The position numbers and the translations under genes are program-made. A stretch of DNA of 64,000 nucleotides from Maratus speciosus (taxonomy: Eukaryota > Arthropoda > Arachnida > Araneae > Salticidae), in NCBI GenBank assembly GCA_963932465.1, contig OZ010787.1:13318926-13382925 (forward strand). Direction: 5' to 3'. The notes under the pieces are model-generated. The model had not been told where the DNA came from and made no database searches. It was given only the letters and a program-made list of their open reading frames with translations. Of this stretch, positions 11,961-22,268 are shown piece by piece. Each line of letters starts with the position of its first letter. Within the stretch, counting starts at the first letter, position 1.

Positions 11961-12380
11961 CTAGCGCTTTGGGTTTGGGGCAAATTGATATACATTATTT
12001 CGAGTTTGGGTCAATTTGGGGCGAGGGTTTTCACTCTTGCGAGAAGGGACCCTAATTTTGAATAGAAAGTCAAAATATTTTTTAAGATAAAAACTATATG
12101 CAGTAAAAGCTCCATAACGGACACGCCCAAATAATTTTTTAGGAATACTTTTTAATCTTCTGGATTATGTAAAAAATACTAATTTGCTTATAAGACTGCT
12201 TGTCTCTTTATATCTAAGATCAGTTGCAATTCAGTAAAGAATGCTTCGGAACTTATTAAAAAAGCACACCGGATGTGCTAAAATGGACTCACTGAGTTTA
12301 AAATTCTTTAATTTACAAATGGTGACAGGAATTTAAAAAAGTCTTTCAGGAGCGTTATGTAAGTTGTCAAGATATTTTTT

Positions 12381-12550
12381 ACTGCGATTCTTGATTTTAC
12401 TTTACAATAGCAACGATAGTGGCGCTCCAAACAGTACTCGTTAAATTGGGGACCGATTTCTGTCCTTCCTCCTCCGGGAATCGATTTAGCGCCTATTGCT
12501 TGCAGCACCATCTATCGCCGCTATTTTAAACTAAAATCAAGAATCGCAGT
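12381..12550. mobile_element. MITE with arms of about 45 bp
   Basis: Starts ACTGCGATTCTTGATTTTA and ends with its inverse; the arms agree for about 45 bp with few mismatches. T and A runs at the outer flanks hide any TSD. The minus-strand frame through it is spurious. Confidence 0.75.
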
Positions 12551-12873
12551 TAAAAAAAAAAAAAAAAAAAAAAACTCCTGATCAAGGGTGATTCTGAGAA
12601 AGTAAAAAAAAAATCTGAAATTCAAAGCAAATTTCCTGAAAGGTTACAGTAGAGGGAGTGGGATTCCCTCCTGCCACTAATTATTTTTGTTGCCGGTCGG
12701 GTTAGCTGTTTTCGATCCGGGTCGGTTTCAGGCTGAGTGTAGATTCCTACAAGCCGGGTTTGGGTTAACACGTTTTCTTCAAAAGTTAGTTCAGTATTTT
12801 GTTTCAGATTAAAAACTATACCTATAATAATAAATATAGATGTATGTATGTGTGCTGTTTTCTAAAGAGATCA

Positions 12874-13200
12874 CTGCATTTTCTCCACGACTCCTTGATG
12901 AAATTCGCATTTCTTCCACGACTCTTTGACGAAATTCGCGTTTTCTCCTCAACTCTTTGACGAAATTAGCATGTTTTCGCAGCCCTTTGATAAAACTCGC
13001 GTTTTTCCGCAGCCGTTTGAGGAACTTCGCATTTCTTCTACGATCCTTTGTTGAAATATGAGTTTCTTCCGCAACCCTTTGACAAAATTAATGTAATTTT
13101 CTAGCCCTTTGATAAATTCCGCGTTTTTTCCTCGATCCTTTGTCGAAATTAAAGTTATTTCCTGCGAACGATTGACGAAATAGATTTTTTATGGCGACCA
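12874..13200. repeat. 31-bp tandem repeat, about 10 units
   Basis: Units follow the pattern GCGTTTTCTCC..CCTTTGACGAAATTC with drift that increases toward the right. Spacing is about 31 bp. No gene is associated. Confidence 0.85.
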
Positions 13201-13461
13201 TTTGTCAAAATTCGCAACTATTTTTATGTCCGAATTTTCGGATCGATGAATTTTTTCAATTTTCGGAATCGAATGCCTTAACCCTCTCGCTGCGTAATTT
13301 TTTTTTTCTTATATCAAAATAGGTTCAAAAATTGCGCATTTAATTTATTACATGTTTCAAATGTGCATATAATTTACAGGTAAAATATATCCAAAATCTT
13401 TGTGAAAGAGTTTTTAAAAAAAAAATTGCTGCAGAAATTACGGGTTGCGCAAATTTTGCTA

Positions 13462-13756
13462 CACTGTAAAAAAAATCCATGGACTTTCCGTTCTGGAAAA
13501 GGCAACTAGTTGCCTTTTCCGAAACGGAATAGATTCCTTTTGAGAAAGAGAAGTTTTAATTTACATCACGATTAGTTTCACATCTGCAATGAAAGTGACA
13601 TCTTTCATTACCAAAAAGATTACTTTCATTGCAGATGTGAAACTAATCGTGTTGTAAATTAAAACTTTTCATTCTCAAAAGAATCTATTCGTTTCAGAAA
13701 AGGCAACTAGTTGCCTTTTCCAAAACGGAAAGTCCATGGATTTTTTTTTTACAGTG
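13462..13756. mobile_element. near-perfect palindromic MITE with TA target site
   Basis: The whole 295 bp folds on itself: ends CACTGTAAAAAAAATCC and its inverse, a small self-complementary block GGCAACTAGTTGCC in each arm, and a short central loop. TA flanks both ends (13460-13461, 13757-13758), compatible with Tc1/mariner-type insertion. The close match of the arms suggests recent origin or arm-to-arm gene conversion. Confidence 0.85.
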
Positions 13757-14597
13757 TACTTTTACGTTGGCCGTGGAAATCGCAGAATGCGCAACAAGAG
13801 AGTTAAATTTTCAAAGCTTTTGGAAAATTCGGAATAGAATCAACCCTGCTCTTGACGTTTTACCTAACCCTCTGCAAATATAGATAATTTTTTTTAATAG
13901 CTGCATTTGCAAGTTAATAGTAAGTTAATAGCTGCATTTGCAAGTTATTAACATTTGCAAATTACTGAATTTTAAAATCAGTCAGAACATTTTAGGACAT
14001 CAGGTATATTCAGTAGCTATGGGATGATGGCTGAAAGAAGCATTTAAAAAAATTAAAGCTGTCTTCGATATGTCAGTTAGGGTTTTACCCGGGCTGAAAT
14101 TTCCAGGCCCAAGCCCAGGTCTAACCCACACAAAAAAATTATTTGCCCGACCCGGTAGAGAAACTAAAAAATAGACCAGCCTGCATTTTGCAATTAAAAT
14201 TATTCATAAAGCGCACTTACTTATGCTCATATTTTATTTCCAGATTATGTTCGAAATTCATGACAACAGAAAAACAATAATATTAATGACTATTTAGGCA
14301 ATTATGTATATAAACACTACGTAAAAATATGTCTTAGACAATGACATTCAAATGAAAATCCAGTAAGAAAATCAGTTTAGAATGAAATAAACGAGTGATA
14401 AAAGAACGTTATAATTTTAAAGCTCTACAAAGAAAAAAAAAGTAGATTTTTAAAAATGTATCTCTGTAACTTACCAAATCAAATTAAATTTCTAACGATT
14501 ACGCTAAACAAATGTACAACATAAATATAATTTTTACGAATAACAAATAAGTAATATGCCAGACCAACTTGGCCTCGTGGGGGGGGGGGGGGGAATT

Positions 14598-15798
14598 TAG
14601 AGGAGTGCACGGTAGAGATCTGCACGGGCCGGGCTCGGGCCGATTTTCATTCACGGCATTCGGGCCTGGTCTCGACTCTCTTCGGGCCGGGCCCGGGCCA
14701 TACTTTTTTCTGAAGGCTGGGACCGGGACGGGCCTAACTTATTTTTCCGTACAGAGCCGGGCCTGGCTCCATTCCTAGCCTTCACGGCCCAAACTTTTCA
14801 GTCCTAGTTTTGACCCAGCCCGTATGAAAATCATTGTCTCAGGGTGGCCTGGTCCATTTAAAGGTCAGTAAAATTAGGCGTGGCCCAAACATTTTTGCAA
14901 AAAATGCATACATTTTTAAACTGCCATCATTATTCTACACTTAAACATTAAAATTTATTCTTTTTAAAGAATTATAGATTTCTACGCTTAGTAAAATATA
15001 GCTAAATTAAAATCTAGTAAAACGTGGGAAAAAGAACCTGCCTATGACGAAACCCTGTTTTAAATTGAAAAACGTGTTGATCCATACAAAATTAATATAC
15101 TAATACGTAAGAAAAGAATATATAATACATTTACACTTGCTAAGAAGTGAATGTCTATAACGCATTTTTTCCCCTTTTCTATGCAATTCCATTTTAGAAG
15201 ATTTTACTGCATAGCATTTTTCAGATTTTAACACTTCAAAATATGGAATATGGATTAACAATATTAATGATATCTGAAACATTTACATATATGAAATAGA
15301 GATTCATTAAAAAAATTAATATCGCAGCCTGCGGCACTTCTATAAAAATGAAGATTATAAACATGAAAAAAAAAATGTTAAGATAAATATTTTTGGTCAG
15401 ATCTCCTCGTACAAGACAAGTTTTTAACCAAATCGACGTAAAAAATCAATGTTTTGTAGAAAATCACTCGGGCCGGGCCTAGATTTAAACTTTTTTCCGG
15501 GCTCGGACCGAACTTTTGAGTTTTTTACCGGGTCGGGCCGGACCAATATTTTTTTCCTACGGGCGGGACCGGGCTCGGGTCGAACTTTAAATTTTTGTAT
15601 CGGGCCGAGCCGGGCCGAATTATTTTTCTATGAGTCGGGCCGGACCCGGGCCTGGAAATTTCGACCCGTGCAGATCTCTAGTGCACGGGTCGCGGACTGG
15701 ACAATAATGCTTATCATACGGGCTGACACGGAGCGAACGTTTAGATTTTATTCTGGGCCGATCCCCGACCTGGAAATTTTGGCCAGTGCGGACCTCTA
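14598..15798. mobile_element. small hAT-like element split in its terminal repeat by element A
   Basis: The left end TAGAGGAGTGCACGG (14598-14612) is interrupted by the element at 14613-15680 plus its TSD copy. The rest continues from 15689 to a right end GTGCGGACCTCTA at 15798. Removing the insertion leaves about 126 bp with TAGAGG...CCTCTA ends. No convincing TSD of its own. Confidence 0.45.
14613..15680. mobile_element. hAT-like element A (TAGAGATCTGCACGGGCC ends)
   Basis: 1068 bp with inverted ends TAGAGATCTGCACGGGCC and CCCGTGCAGATCTCTA, flanked by a perfect 8-bp TSD, GTGCACGG (14605-14612, 15681-15688). Both ends carry subterminal arrays of CGGGCCGGGC-type motifs while the centre is AT-rich and non-coding. 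Same family as element C (58965-62488), for which its interior gives an empty site at 15116-15128. Probably mobilised in trans. Confidence 0.85.
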
Positions 15799-16459
15799 AG
15801 AAGAATGAAGTCCACACCAGGCTCGACCTGGACGAAAAAGAAATCTGCCCCAACCCAAATCTGCAGAAAATGTAAGATCAGGGCACGGCCCAGCTCTAAA
15901 AGAGAGAAGACCTGACCCAGCCCGTGTCTCATGGATTTAAACTGGCTCGACCCTTGGCTCGAGCTTCGCCCCAAGTGATTTCCCGTGAGGATGCATAAAG
16001 TCATTTTGCAAACCCTTTATTAGACCGAGGGGGGGCGATCGCCCCCTCCCCCCGCCTTAGATCCGCCATTGTCACCTAGTATGTTAATACATATTATGTG
16101 CGGCTCTTTGGATGGGAGTGTCGTTTGGGGGAGGCTAGGAAGGGGCAGTTATAGTAATAACGAATATTCGGCAGTATTTTTTTTTGGACGGGAACAAATA
16201 ATGACGATTTCATTCATTTATCTATTTCTTTGAGAGTTTCCTGACAGAATAGGGCAGGAAAGTTTATTGACCGTCATTCTTAATTTGTCATCAGAGTTAA
16301 ATTCATTGTCTAAAAAAGCACAAAGGGGTTTAAACACTTAAAAGTTACCGGAATTAAAAAAATCTAAACTTAGTTTAGAAGTTTGATGAATAATGCGCTC
16401 TCCGGAATTATTTTTCTAATAAAACCTTCTTCAAGCGACCAGGAAAAAACTGAATTTGT

Positions 16460-16613
16460 TTCATTTTCTTCAAAGAAATGGGTCACTCATGGAGGGAGCT
16501 CAACTGGGATGGTTTCTGAGTGGGGGTAAAATTCGTATTGAGCCTACAGGAATAAATTTCGTCCCATGCAAAAATGGTCGTTCTGGGAGGTGGTCGCACA
16601 AGGAGGTTTCACT
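16460..16613. mobile_element. possible pogo-like element, right end only
   Basis: Ends in AGGAGGTTTCACTG followed by TA at 16614-16615; inverted this reads CAGTGAAACCTCC, a form typical of pogo/Tigger ends. No partner end was found, and the left limit given is arbitrary. Confidence 0.35.
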
Positions 16614-16726
16614 GTATATATATATATATATAGATAGATATAAGCATTTGCGCCCTTTTGTAAGGCAATCGGCGCCCTTCTTATCCATTTTGCCACCGCC
16701 CTCTAAGTTATGCCAGTACGACCCTG

Positions 16727-16914
16727 ATCCCAGATATTATTTTTCTTTGATTTTTTTTTTATTGGTCCCCTAATTGTCGCCTTATCAAATCGACATTGAT
16801 AAATATGAAGTCAAACATATTCTTTGTAATCCTGAAGTTCTAGAAGAATCCATTAAGTATATCATTAAATATTTGACAAAATGTTTAAAATTGAAAGTGT
16901 CCCGTGAGTGTACC
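16727..16914. mobile_element. right piece of the old Tc1-like element
   Basis: Continues the alignment from 6768 to 23551-23710 (shared CCCCTAATTGTC, TTCTAGAAG and ATATTTGACAAA). Begins with the second TSD copy ATCCCAGA. Its outer terminal repeat is eroded. Confidence 0.7.
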
Positions 16915-17573
16915 AAGTTATTACTGAAACACGTTTTTTCAAATGCATGCGTTCGTGTTAATTAAAGCCGAATCAAATATAATTTTATTATTAATTAAAC
17001 CCTTTTTTTAAAAATTGTAATTAATTATATTTATTTCGCAGGGAGGTATATTAAAAATAAAACTACAATTATTTTCAAAGCACTAATTTAAAGAAACTTA
17101 CTTGATTATATTTTTCTTGCTTTTGTCATCTGGAATCGCATTCATCTTTTCTTTATCATCTAAAATTTCATCTTTGGTGACATTTTTTCCTGTAATTTGA
17201 AGTAACTTCTGAGTAATATAATAATTTTACTTAATTAGAACAAAATCGTTTATAAACTTTTTTTACAATTATTTCAAGTTTTTGTTATGCAGTAATAAAT
17301 GAGATCCTAACATTTCCTAATAACTGTTTTAGTATAGGTGAGCGTGACGTTGTAGCAAATGGGTGAAGGGGGGGGGGGGGGTTATAAATTTTAATTGGCC
17401 GTTCTTGAACAAAACAAAGTTTGATTAAACACATAATATACATCACCAACACAAAGCACTGCAGCAGCACATATTACACTATAAACATAAATAATTATTT
17501 CAATTGATTCCGTTATGGCCGGCAACAACGATTAACCAAAATCATTCTCATAGCTGACGTCCTTTGCGTAAAG
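16915..17573. other. no gene recognised; G-run
   Basis: AT-rich, with a G14 run at about 17368-17381. A 61-codon minus frame here has no supporting feature. Confidence 0.45.
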
Positions 17574-17881
17574 CAGGGCTGCGGAGTCAGAGTCAGTCCC
17601 ATTTTTGAGCAATAGAGTCGGAGTCAAAACAAGCAGACTCAAACTCCAGCTTTTTTGTTAGACAGTTAAACCAATTACACATATTTTTAAATTGATAAAT
17701 TGAATTATAATTTTTATTTTTGGATTATACCATGCTACATTGGTTAAAGAGTCCTAATATACTGCCTGGTGTACAGAGTAAACAGAGATGAAAACCGTTT
17801 TTAATTGAAAACTGTAGTAGATATTTTGCTTTTTATGTGTAGTCATTTCCATCGGATTTTCTGGGATTGTGGAGCACGAGG

Positions 17882-18826
17882 TAGAAATGTCTTCAAGGGC
17901 CAAAAACATTTTTTCAAATGGACCGTGCTGGCAGAATAAAGACAGTTTTTGTTAATGGGCTGGGACGATTTAAAAAAAAAAAATCTAACGGACCGGCCCG
18001 ATGTAACAAATTAAAAAAAATCAAACTACTTCGATAAAATAGGAACTATTTTCAATGGGCGGGCATGACTGGGATGAAAATAAGTATAAATCTGCTGCAT
18101 GAGCTGATGCTAGTTTGACAACATGAATACAGACATAATATGTCCAACTTGGAGATCGGCATCGGACAGTTACATTGCGTTTGAGCCCGAGTTGAATTTT
18201 TTCAGCAGACTCGGGACGTGCTGAGATCACATTACATTTACTTACATTTTTTCTGTACATACTCGGGTCGGTCTGAGCCATAACTGGACTTAATTATTAC
18301 TAGGACGTGCTGGTCGCAATCTGTTTTCTAAAAATAGTAATAGCGATAAAATATACTATAATAAATTACAGAGAAATATATTCAAAAGTTTACTTTTTTT
18401 GCTATGCGTCTTCAAAAGTTATGATGTTTTAACCATTTTATTTTCTTTTGTTATAAACTACATTAAATTTTTCTAATGAATCTTTCTTTGAATGCAATAG
18501 TATAAGAGTCTAAATGATCATTAATGTTGCTATTCTGTATTCTATGGCTTGTGAACATATCGTAATCTAAAATATACGCTAAAATTTTTCCATAAATATA
18601 TATCCAGTATTTTTTTAAAGAATCTAAATTATATATTAAGAAAAATCAGATTTTTTTTTTTTTTGGTAGAAATTGAGTCTGTCTGGACAGGACCTAATTC
18701 CATAGATCTTTGCACGGGCCGGGCTTGATTTCATTGATTTTTGCAATGGCATTGCAAAAATATAAACGGGCCATGTCGAAATTTTAGGGGACTTAGATTG
18801 GAAATTTTGGCCCATACAAATCTCTA
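17882..18826 (-). mobile_element. decayed hAT-like element E
   Basis: Contains reverse-orientation blocks seen in element B (ACATGTTACATTTC-like, CCGATGCCGATC-like, GGCCCG-rich). Degenerate ends TAGAAATGTCTTCAAGGG and CAAATCTCTA fit the family terminal repeat; flanks match in only 5 of 8 bases. An old copy. Confidence 0.5.
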
Positions 18827-19074
18827 ACCGGAGGTATTGCAAAAATTGTAAATTTCTGCTATTTTTGAAGGTCATGAAATCCGAAATTGCATTGTAATGG
18901 AAACCCTTTTTCCATCAGATACTTCGTGTGTGTAGGACCAGAAGTAACGCAAAATCTGTACTAAAATACTTTTGGAAGTTTGTCCCTGCAGTAATCGGGC
19001 CTGGTCACTCTTGACAGCGTACACTCATGACTCATCCAAAGAAATGAAATGAAAAAAAAAATGTCGGTCGATAT

Positions 19075-20440
19075 TAGAGGTCTGCACTGGCCGGAATTTC
19101 CAGGCCCGAAGGAAAGCTATTTTGGCCCGGCCCGGCCCGGCCCGATGTAAAAATTGAAAGTTCGGCCTGGCTCGTTTACATTTTTACCGTTCTCGGCCCG
19201 GCCCGTACAAAAATCAGTGAAAACAGGCCCGGCCCGACTAAATTTCTTCAAAAAATTCCGTTTTTTCTCGACATACAATTAAGATTCTTTTAATGAATAC
19301 TACATGCATATTTATGGGAACATTTTACAGCATATTTTAAATTACTATGTGTTCGCAAAATAGAAAACACACAATAGTAAACGTTAACGATTACTTACAG
19401 TGTTTTAGTCAACGTCTCTACAGACGTTTCAAAATTTAAATAAGGGTTCATTAAAAGATTATTGTAGTTTAGAAAAAAGGGTTAAAAAGCATGATAACTT
19501 TTGAAGCTTATAATAAAAGGTAGATTTGTGAAAATATTTCTGTCATTTTTAAGGCTTTTCTCAAATCCAAAGGAGCTACATTTTGATACATTTATGAATT
19601 CATTTCTTTTCGGAAACGCATGAGATTGGCAGGTATTCTTATTCAGTAACCATGTAAATGCCGTTTTTTTCTTAGATAAAAGTAATATATCTTTCAGAAA
19701 ATACTGCCAAAGTTAGCGTTTTGAATCGAATTTCCGGAAGCGATAGCACAGGAAAGGAGAAAACGTACAGTCACGTGACAAGAGTCTCTGTTATCTCTGT
19801 ACGTAATTTATGAAAAATGGAAACGCTATTCGATCCCAAATTCCTTCAATACTCAGGCCTGTCAATTTTATGCCTTTATAGTTAAAAATGAGTCAGAAAA
19901 TGTGTCTGAGAGTTTCACATTGTTGAGCAGTAAATATCAGAACCACCTTAAGGTACATTTCCAAAGATACTGTTAACAGAAGCTCATTATCGCTATTAAT
20001 ACTTTTACAAAACATAATGTCAGTCCTACACATCCTGAGAACGATTAAGATCAGTTCCGTCCTGGCACAAGTCTGCCGAAAAAATTAAACCCGGGATCAG
20101 GCATCATGTAACTGTACGATGCCGATGTCTACGATGGACATGTTACATTTCTGTATTGATGTTGTTAAACTCGCATCGGCTCGTAACGCACATTTATACT
20201 TCTCGAAAAAGTCATATTCATTGGAAATGACCTCGTATTTTATCTGCTCCTCTCAAATTCTTATATCGGGCCGATAGGCCCGATTAATTTTTTTTATCGG
20301 CCCTGCAGGCCCGTTCAATTTTTTTGCCGACCCGTTGAAAAAATTGTCCTAATTCTGCCGGCCCGGCCCGTTTGAAAATTCTCCTCCATTCCGCGGGCCG
20401 GGCCGGGTACGGGCCAAGCCCGGGCCCGTGCAGACCTCTA
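19075..20440 (+). mobile_element. hAT-like element B
   Basis: 1366 bp, ends TAGAGGTCTGCACTGGCC and GGCCCGTGCAGACCTCTA, perfect 8-bp TSD GTCGATAT (19067-19074, 20441-20448). GC-rich CCCGGCCCGG arrays lie near both ends and an AT-rich, non-coding centre between. Its interior is homologous to element D (57616-62814) and supplies D's empty sites. No transposase frame. Confidence 0.88.
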
Positions 20441-20472
20441 GTCGATATGCACATCACGTGCTTCAAGGTTAA

Positions 20473-20966
20473 CCCTTTATCTACTGACGGTACTTATAAG
20501 TACCATTAAAGTAACTTGTTATGAAATTCATTTAATACATCGATTAGTAGTAATACAGTTTTAGAATGAGTTATAGATGTGTTACTTTATCTTGTTCCAA
20601 AAAGATGATTGGTTACACAAAACAAAAATATTTTTAAAAAGATGATTTCTTTTGCCTTTGTGTCTTTTCAGCTTTCTTGGCGTTGGGGGGGGGGGGGGGG
20701 GGGGGGGGCGAAATTTTTCAATTCGGAAATATTTCTATTGTAAGAACATTATATTTGTACATATCCTAATTCTACAAAATACTAAGAAAAAGATTTGAGT
20801 GGGTTTATAAATATTGCACAAAATCCCTATAAATTCAAATTCAATTAATCCTTCTAAAATTCTTCTAAAATTTATTAAATGATTATGTAAATCTTCTAAT
20901 GTAGTAACAAAAAATCACGAAAAATGCTTTAGAAGATAAAAATTTCATAATTCAGTACATAAAGGG
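20473..20966. mobile_element. piggyBac-type MITE
   Basis: 494 bp flanked by TTAA on both sides (20469-20472, 20967-20970) with terminal repeats CCCTTTATCTACTGA and CCCTTTATGTACTGA (14 of 15 identical). TTAA targets and CCC ends are the piggyBac hallmark. Contains a 16-bp palindrome, GGTACTTATAAGTACC, near the left end and a long G run at about 20685-20708. No coding frame. Confidence 0.8.
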
Positions 20967-21023
20967 TTAAACAGTAATGTATCAGTATAGGATGCAGTGT
21001 TGCCAATTGGATATATTTTTTTT

Positions 21024-21485
21024 ATTCAGATTGCTTGATTGCTACCCTTTTTTTAGAAATAGTAACATTTCTAAGCTAAAAATGTATAAAAGTGATAAAA
21101 TACCTTTATTTAGATTAACGTACGTTTCATCGCACAAACGGCGACATTTTCAAAATCATTCCTGATAGAAATATTTTCGCTTGATAAATAATGTCACGAG
21201 ACTTCAACATGATTATTTGCCAAGTTCTTGTTTTTAAAAAATGTTTGCGAAAATATTTCTATCAAGAATGAGTTTGAAAATGTCGCCGTTTGTGCGATGA
21301 AACGTAACGTTACCCTAAATAAAGGTATTTTATCACTTTTATAGCATTTTTAGCTTAGTTTGTTTCATTACAAGTGATTATCATACGTATTTTGTTTTTA
21401 GTAACATTTCATTTATTTAATGACAAATTCAGTAAGGCGACTATTACTATTTCAAAACAAGTGGTAGCAATTAAGCAATCTGAAT
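21024..21485. mobile_element. palindromic MITE, 462 bp
   Basis: The outer ends ATTCAGATTGCTTGATTGCTACC (inverted at 21463-21485, one gap) and long inner arms containing GTTTCATCGCACAAACGGCG pair with each other. The arms differ by an insertion in the right arm. Superfamily not assigned. Confidence 0.75.
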
Positions 21486-22268
21486 AGAAGGAACCCAACC
21501 AACATGCAACACTAGTACATTAGCCATCCCGGTGTCAGAATCAGAGTCGGTGTAGGTTCTTTAAAATTTCAGGAGTAAGAGTGTGAGTCGGCCATTTTTT
21601 CAACGACTCCGCTGCCCTGCGCGAACGTCACAGTGAGATTTTTCAGAGACATATTTATTTTTCACTTTTATAGAATTGTGTTTCAAAGTCTTTTTAGATT
21701 CAATTTAGGTTGATGGGAATATTTAAACTTTCGATCCCACCAGAGAGTTTCCAAAATTGGTGTTGCCAAACACGAAAATATATTTTAAGTGGGATAAAGA
21801 TATTCTGATATTGGTGGATGCACATAAATAGAAATCTACACCACTTAAATGTATACTATGAACACTTGATTCGGTATTAACACGAGGTGAAATATTTGTT
21901 TACCCAATTTTGTTGAAGTTTCAACATCAAATTTGGAGCAAAATGACTCCCAGTTTTTACAGTGTAAACGTTGTCTAATCTTACATAAGGAAAAAAACTA
22001 AACCTGCGGCGTTACGAACCATTAAGGGCCAGGGCCTACAGTGCCCAACCCTGTTTTCTTGACCATGGGCCTCGAAATGCTATACAGCATATGTCTCGGT
22101 CAAGTTGTCAGCCTAACTCGAGACACTCAGTGTTTTGTTCCCAAGCTATCTTGGTACTCATTTTATCGACCGCAAAGGGATGAAAGACTGAGTGGAATCA
22201 AACGATGGACATGTTACATGGTAGCCAGACGCTGTGACCAAATCTGCATACTTTATTGAAATTAAATA

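Larger units (their letters stand above)
11622..16071. mobile_element. second hAT-like element, nested
   Basis: Left end CAAGGGCGGATCTGG, right end (inverted) CAATGGCGGATCTAAGG; CARNGGCGGATC ends are common in animal hAT elements. Flanks are TCACCTTG (11614-11621) and TCACCTAG (16072-16079), an 8-bp TSD with one mismatch. G-tracts follow the TIR on both sides. No transposase frame is visible. Inside are GC-rich GGTCGGGTT repeats, MITEs, a 31-bp tandem repeat and another hAT-like element. The mismatch in the TSD suggests it is not very recent. Confidence 0.8.
6769..16726. mobile_element. hAT-like DNA transposon of about 10 kb, non-coding, with nested elements
   Basis: Ends are CAGGGTCGTACTGGC and its inverted copy GCCAGTACGACCCTG. 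Both are flanked by a perfect 8-bp TSD, ATCCCAGA (6761-6768 and 16727-16734), the size made by hAT transposases. Joining the flanks restores a sequence alignable with the related, unoccupied site near 23543-23550, independent support for the boundaries. No hAT transposase frame was found inside. The interior holds a 78-bp minisatellite, palindromic MITEs and a second hAT-like element (11622-16071); without that one it is about 5.5 kb. Probably non-autonomous and inflated by later insertions and tandem amplification. Confidence 0.85.
17574..21619. mobile_element. hAT-type MITE split by about 3.9 kb
   Basis: The left part (17574-about 17664, CAGGGCTGCGGAGTC) and right part (about 21528-21619, GACTCCGCTGCCCTG) match the two halves of the intact MITE at 22930-23096 in order and orientation. 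The material between includes the elements at 17882, 19075, 20473 and 21024. No clear TSD remains. Confidence 0.5.

Noticed and set aside
15449..16004. Gly/Arg/Pro-rich overlapping frames on both strands
   Set aside because: Translations of GGGCCGGG-type subterminal repeats of hAT-like elements; similar frames recur at 62196-62508.
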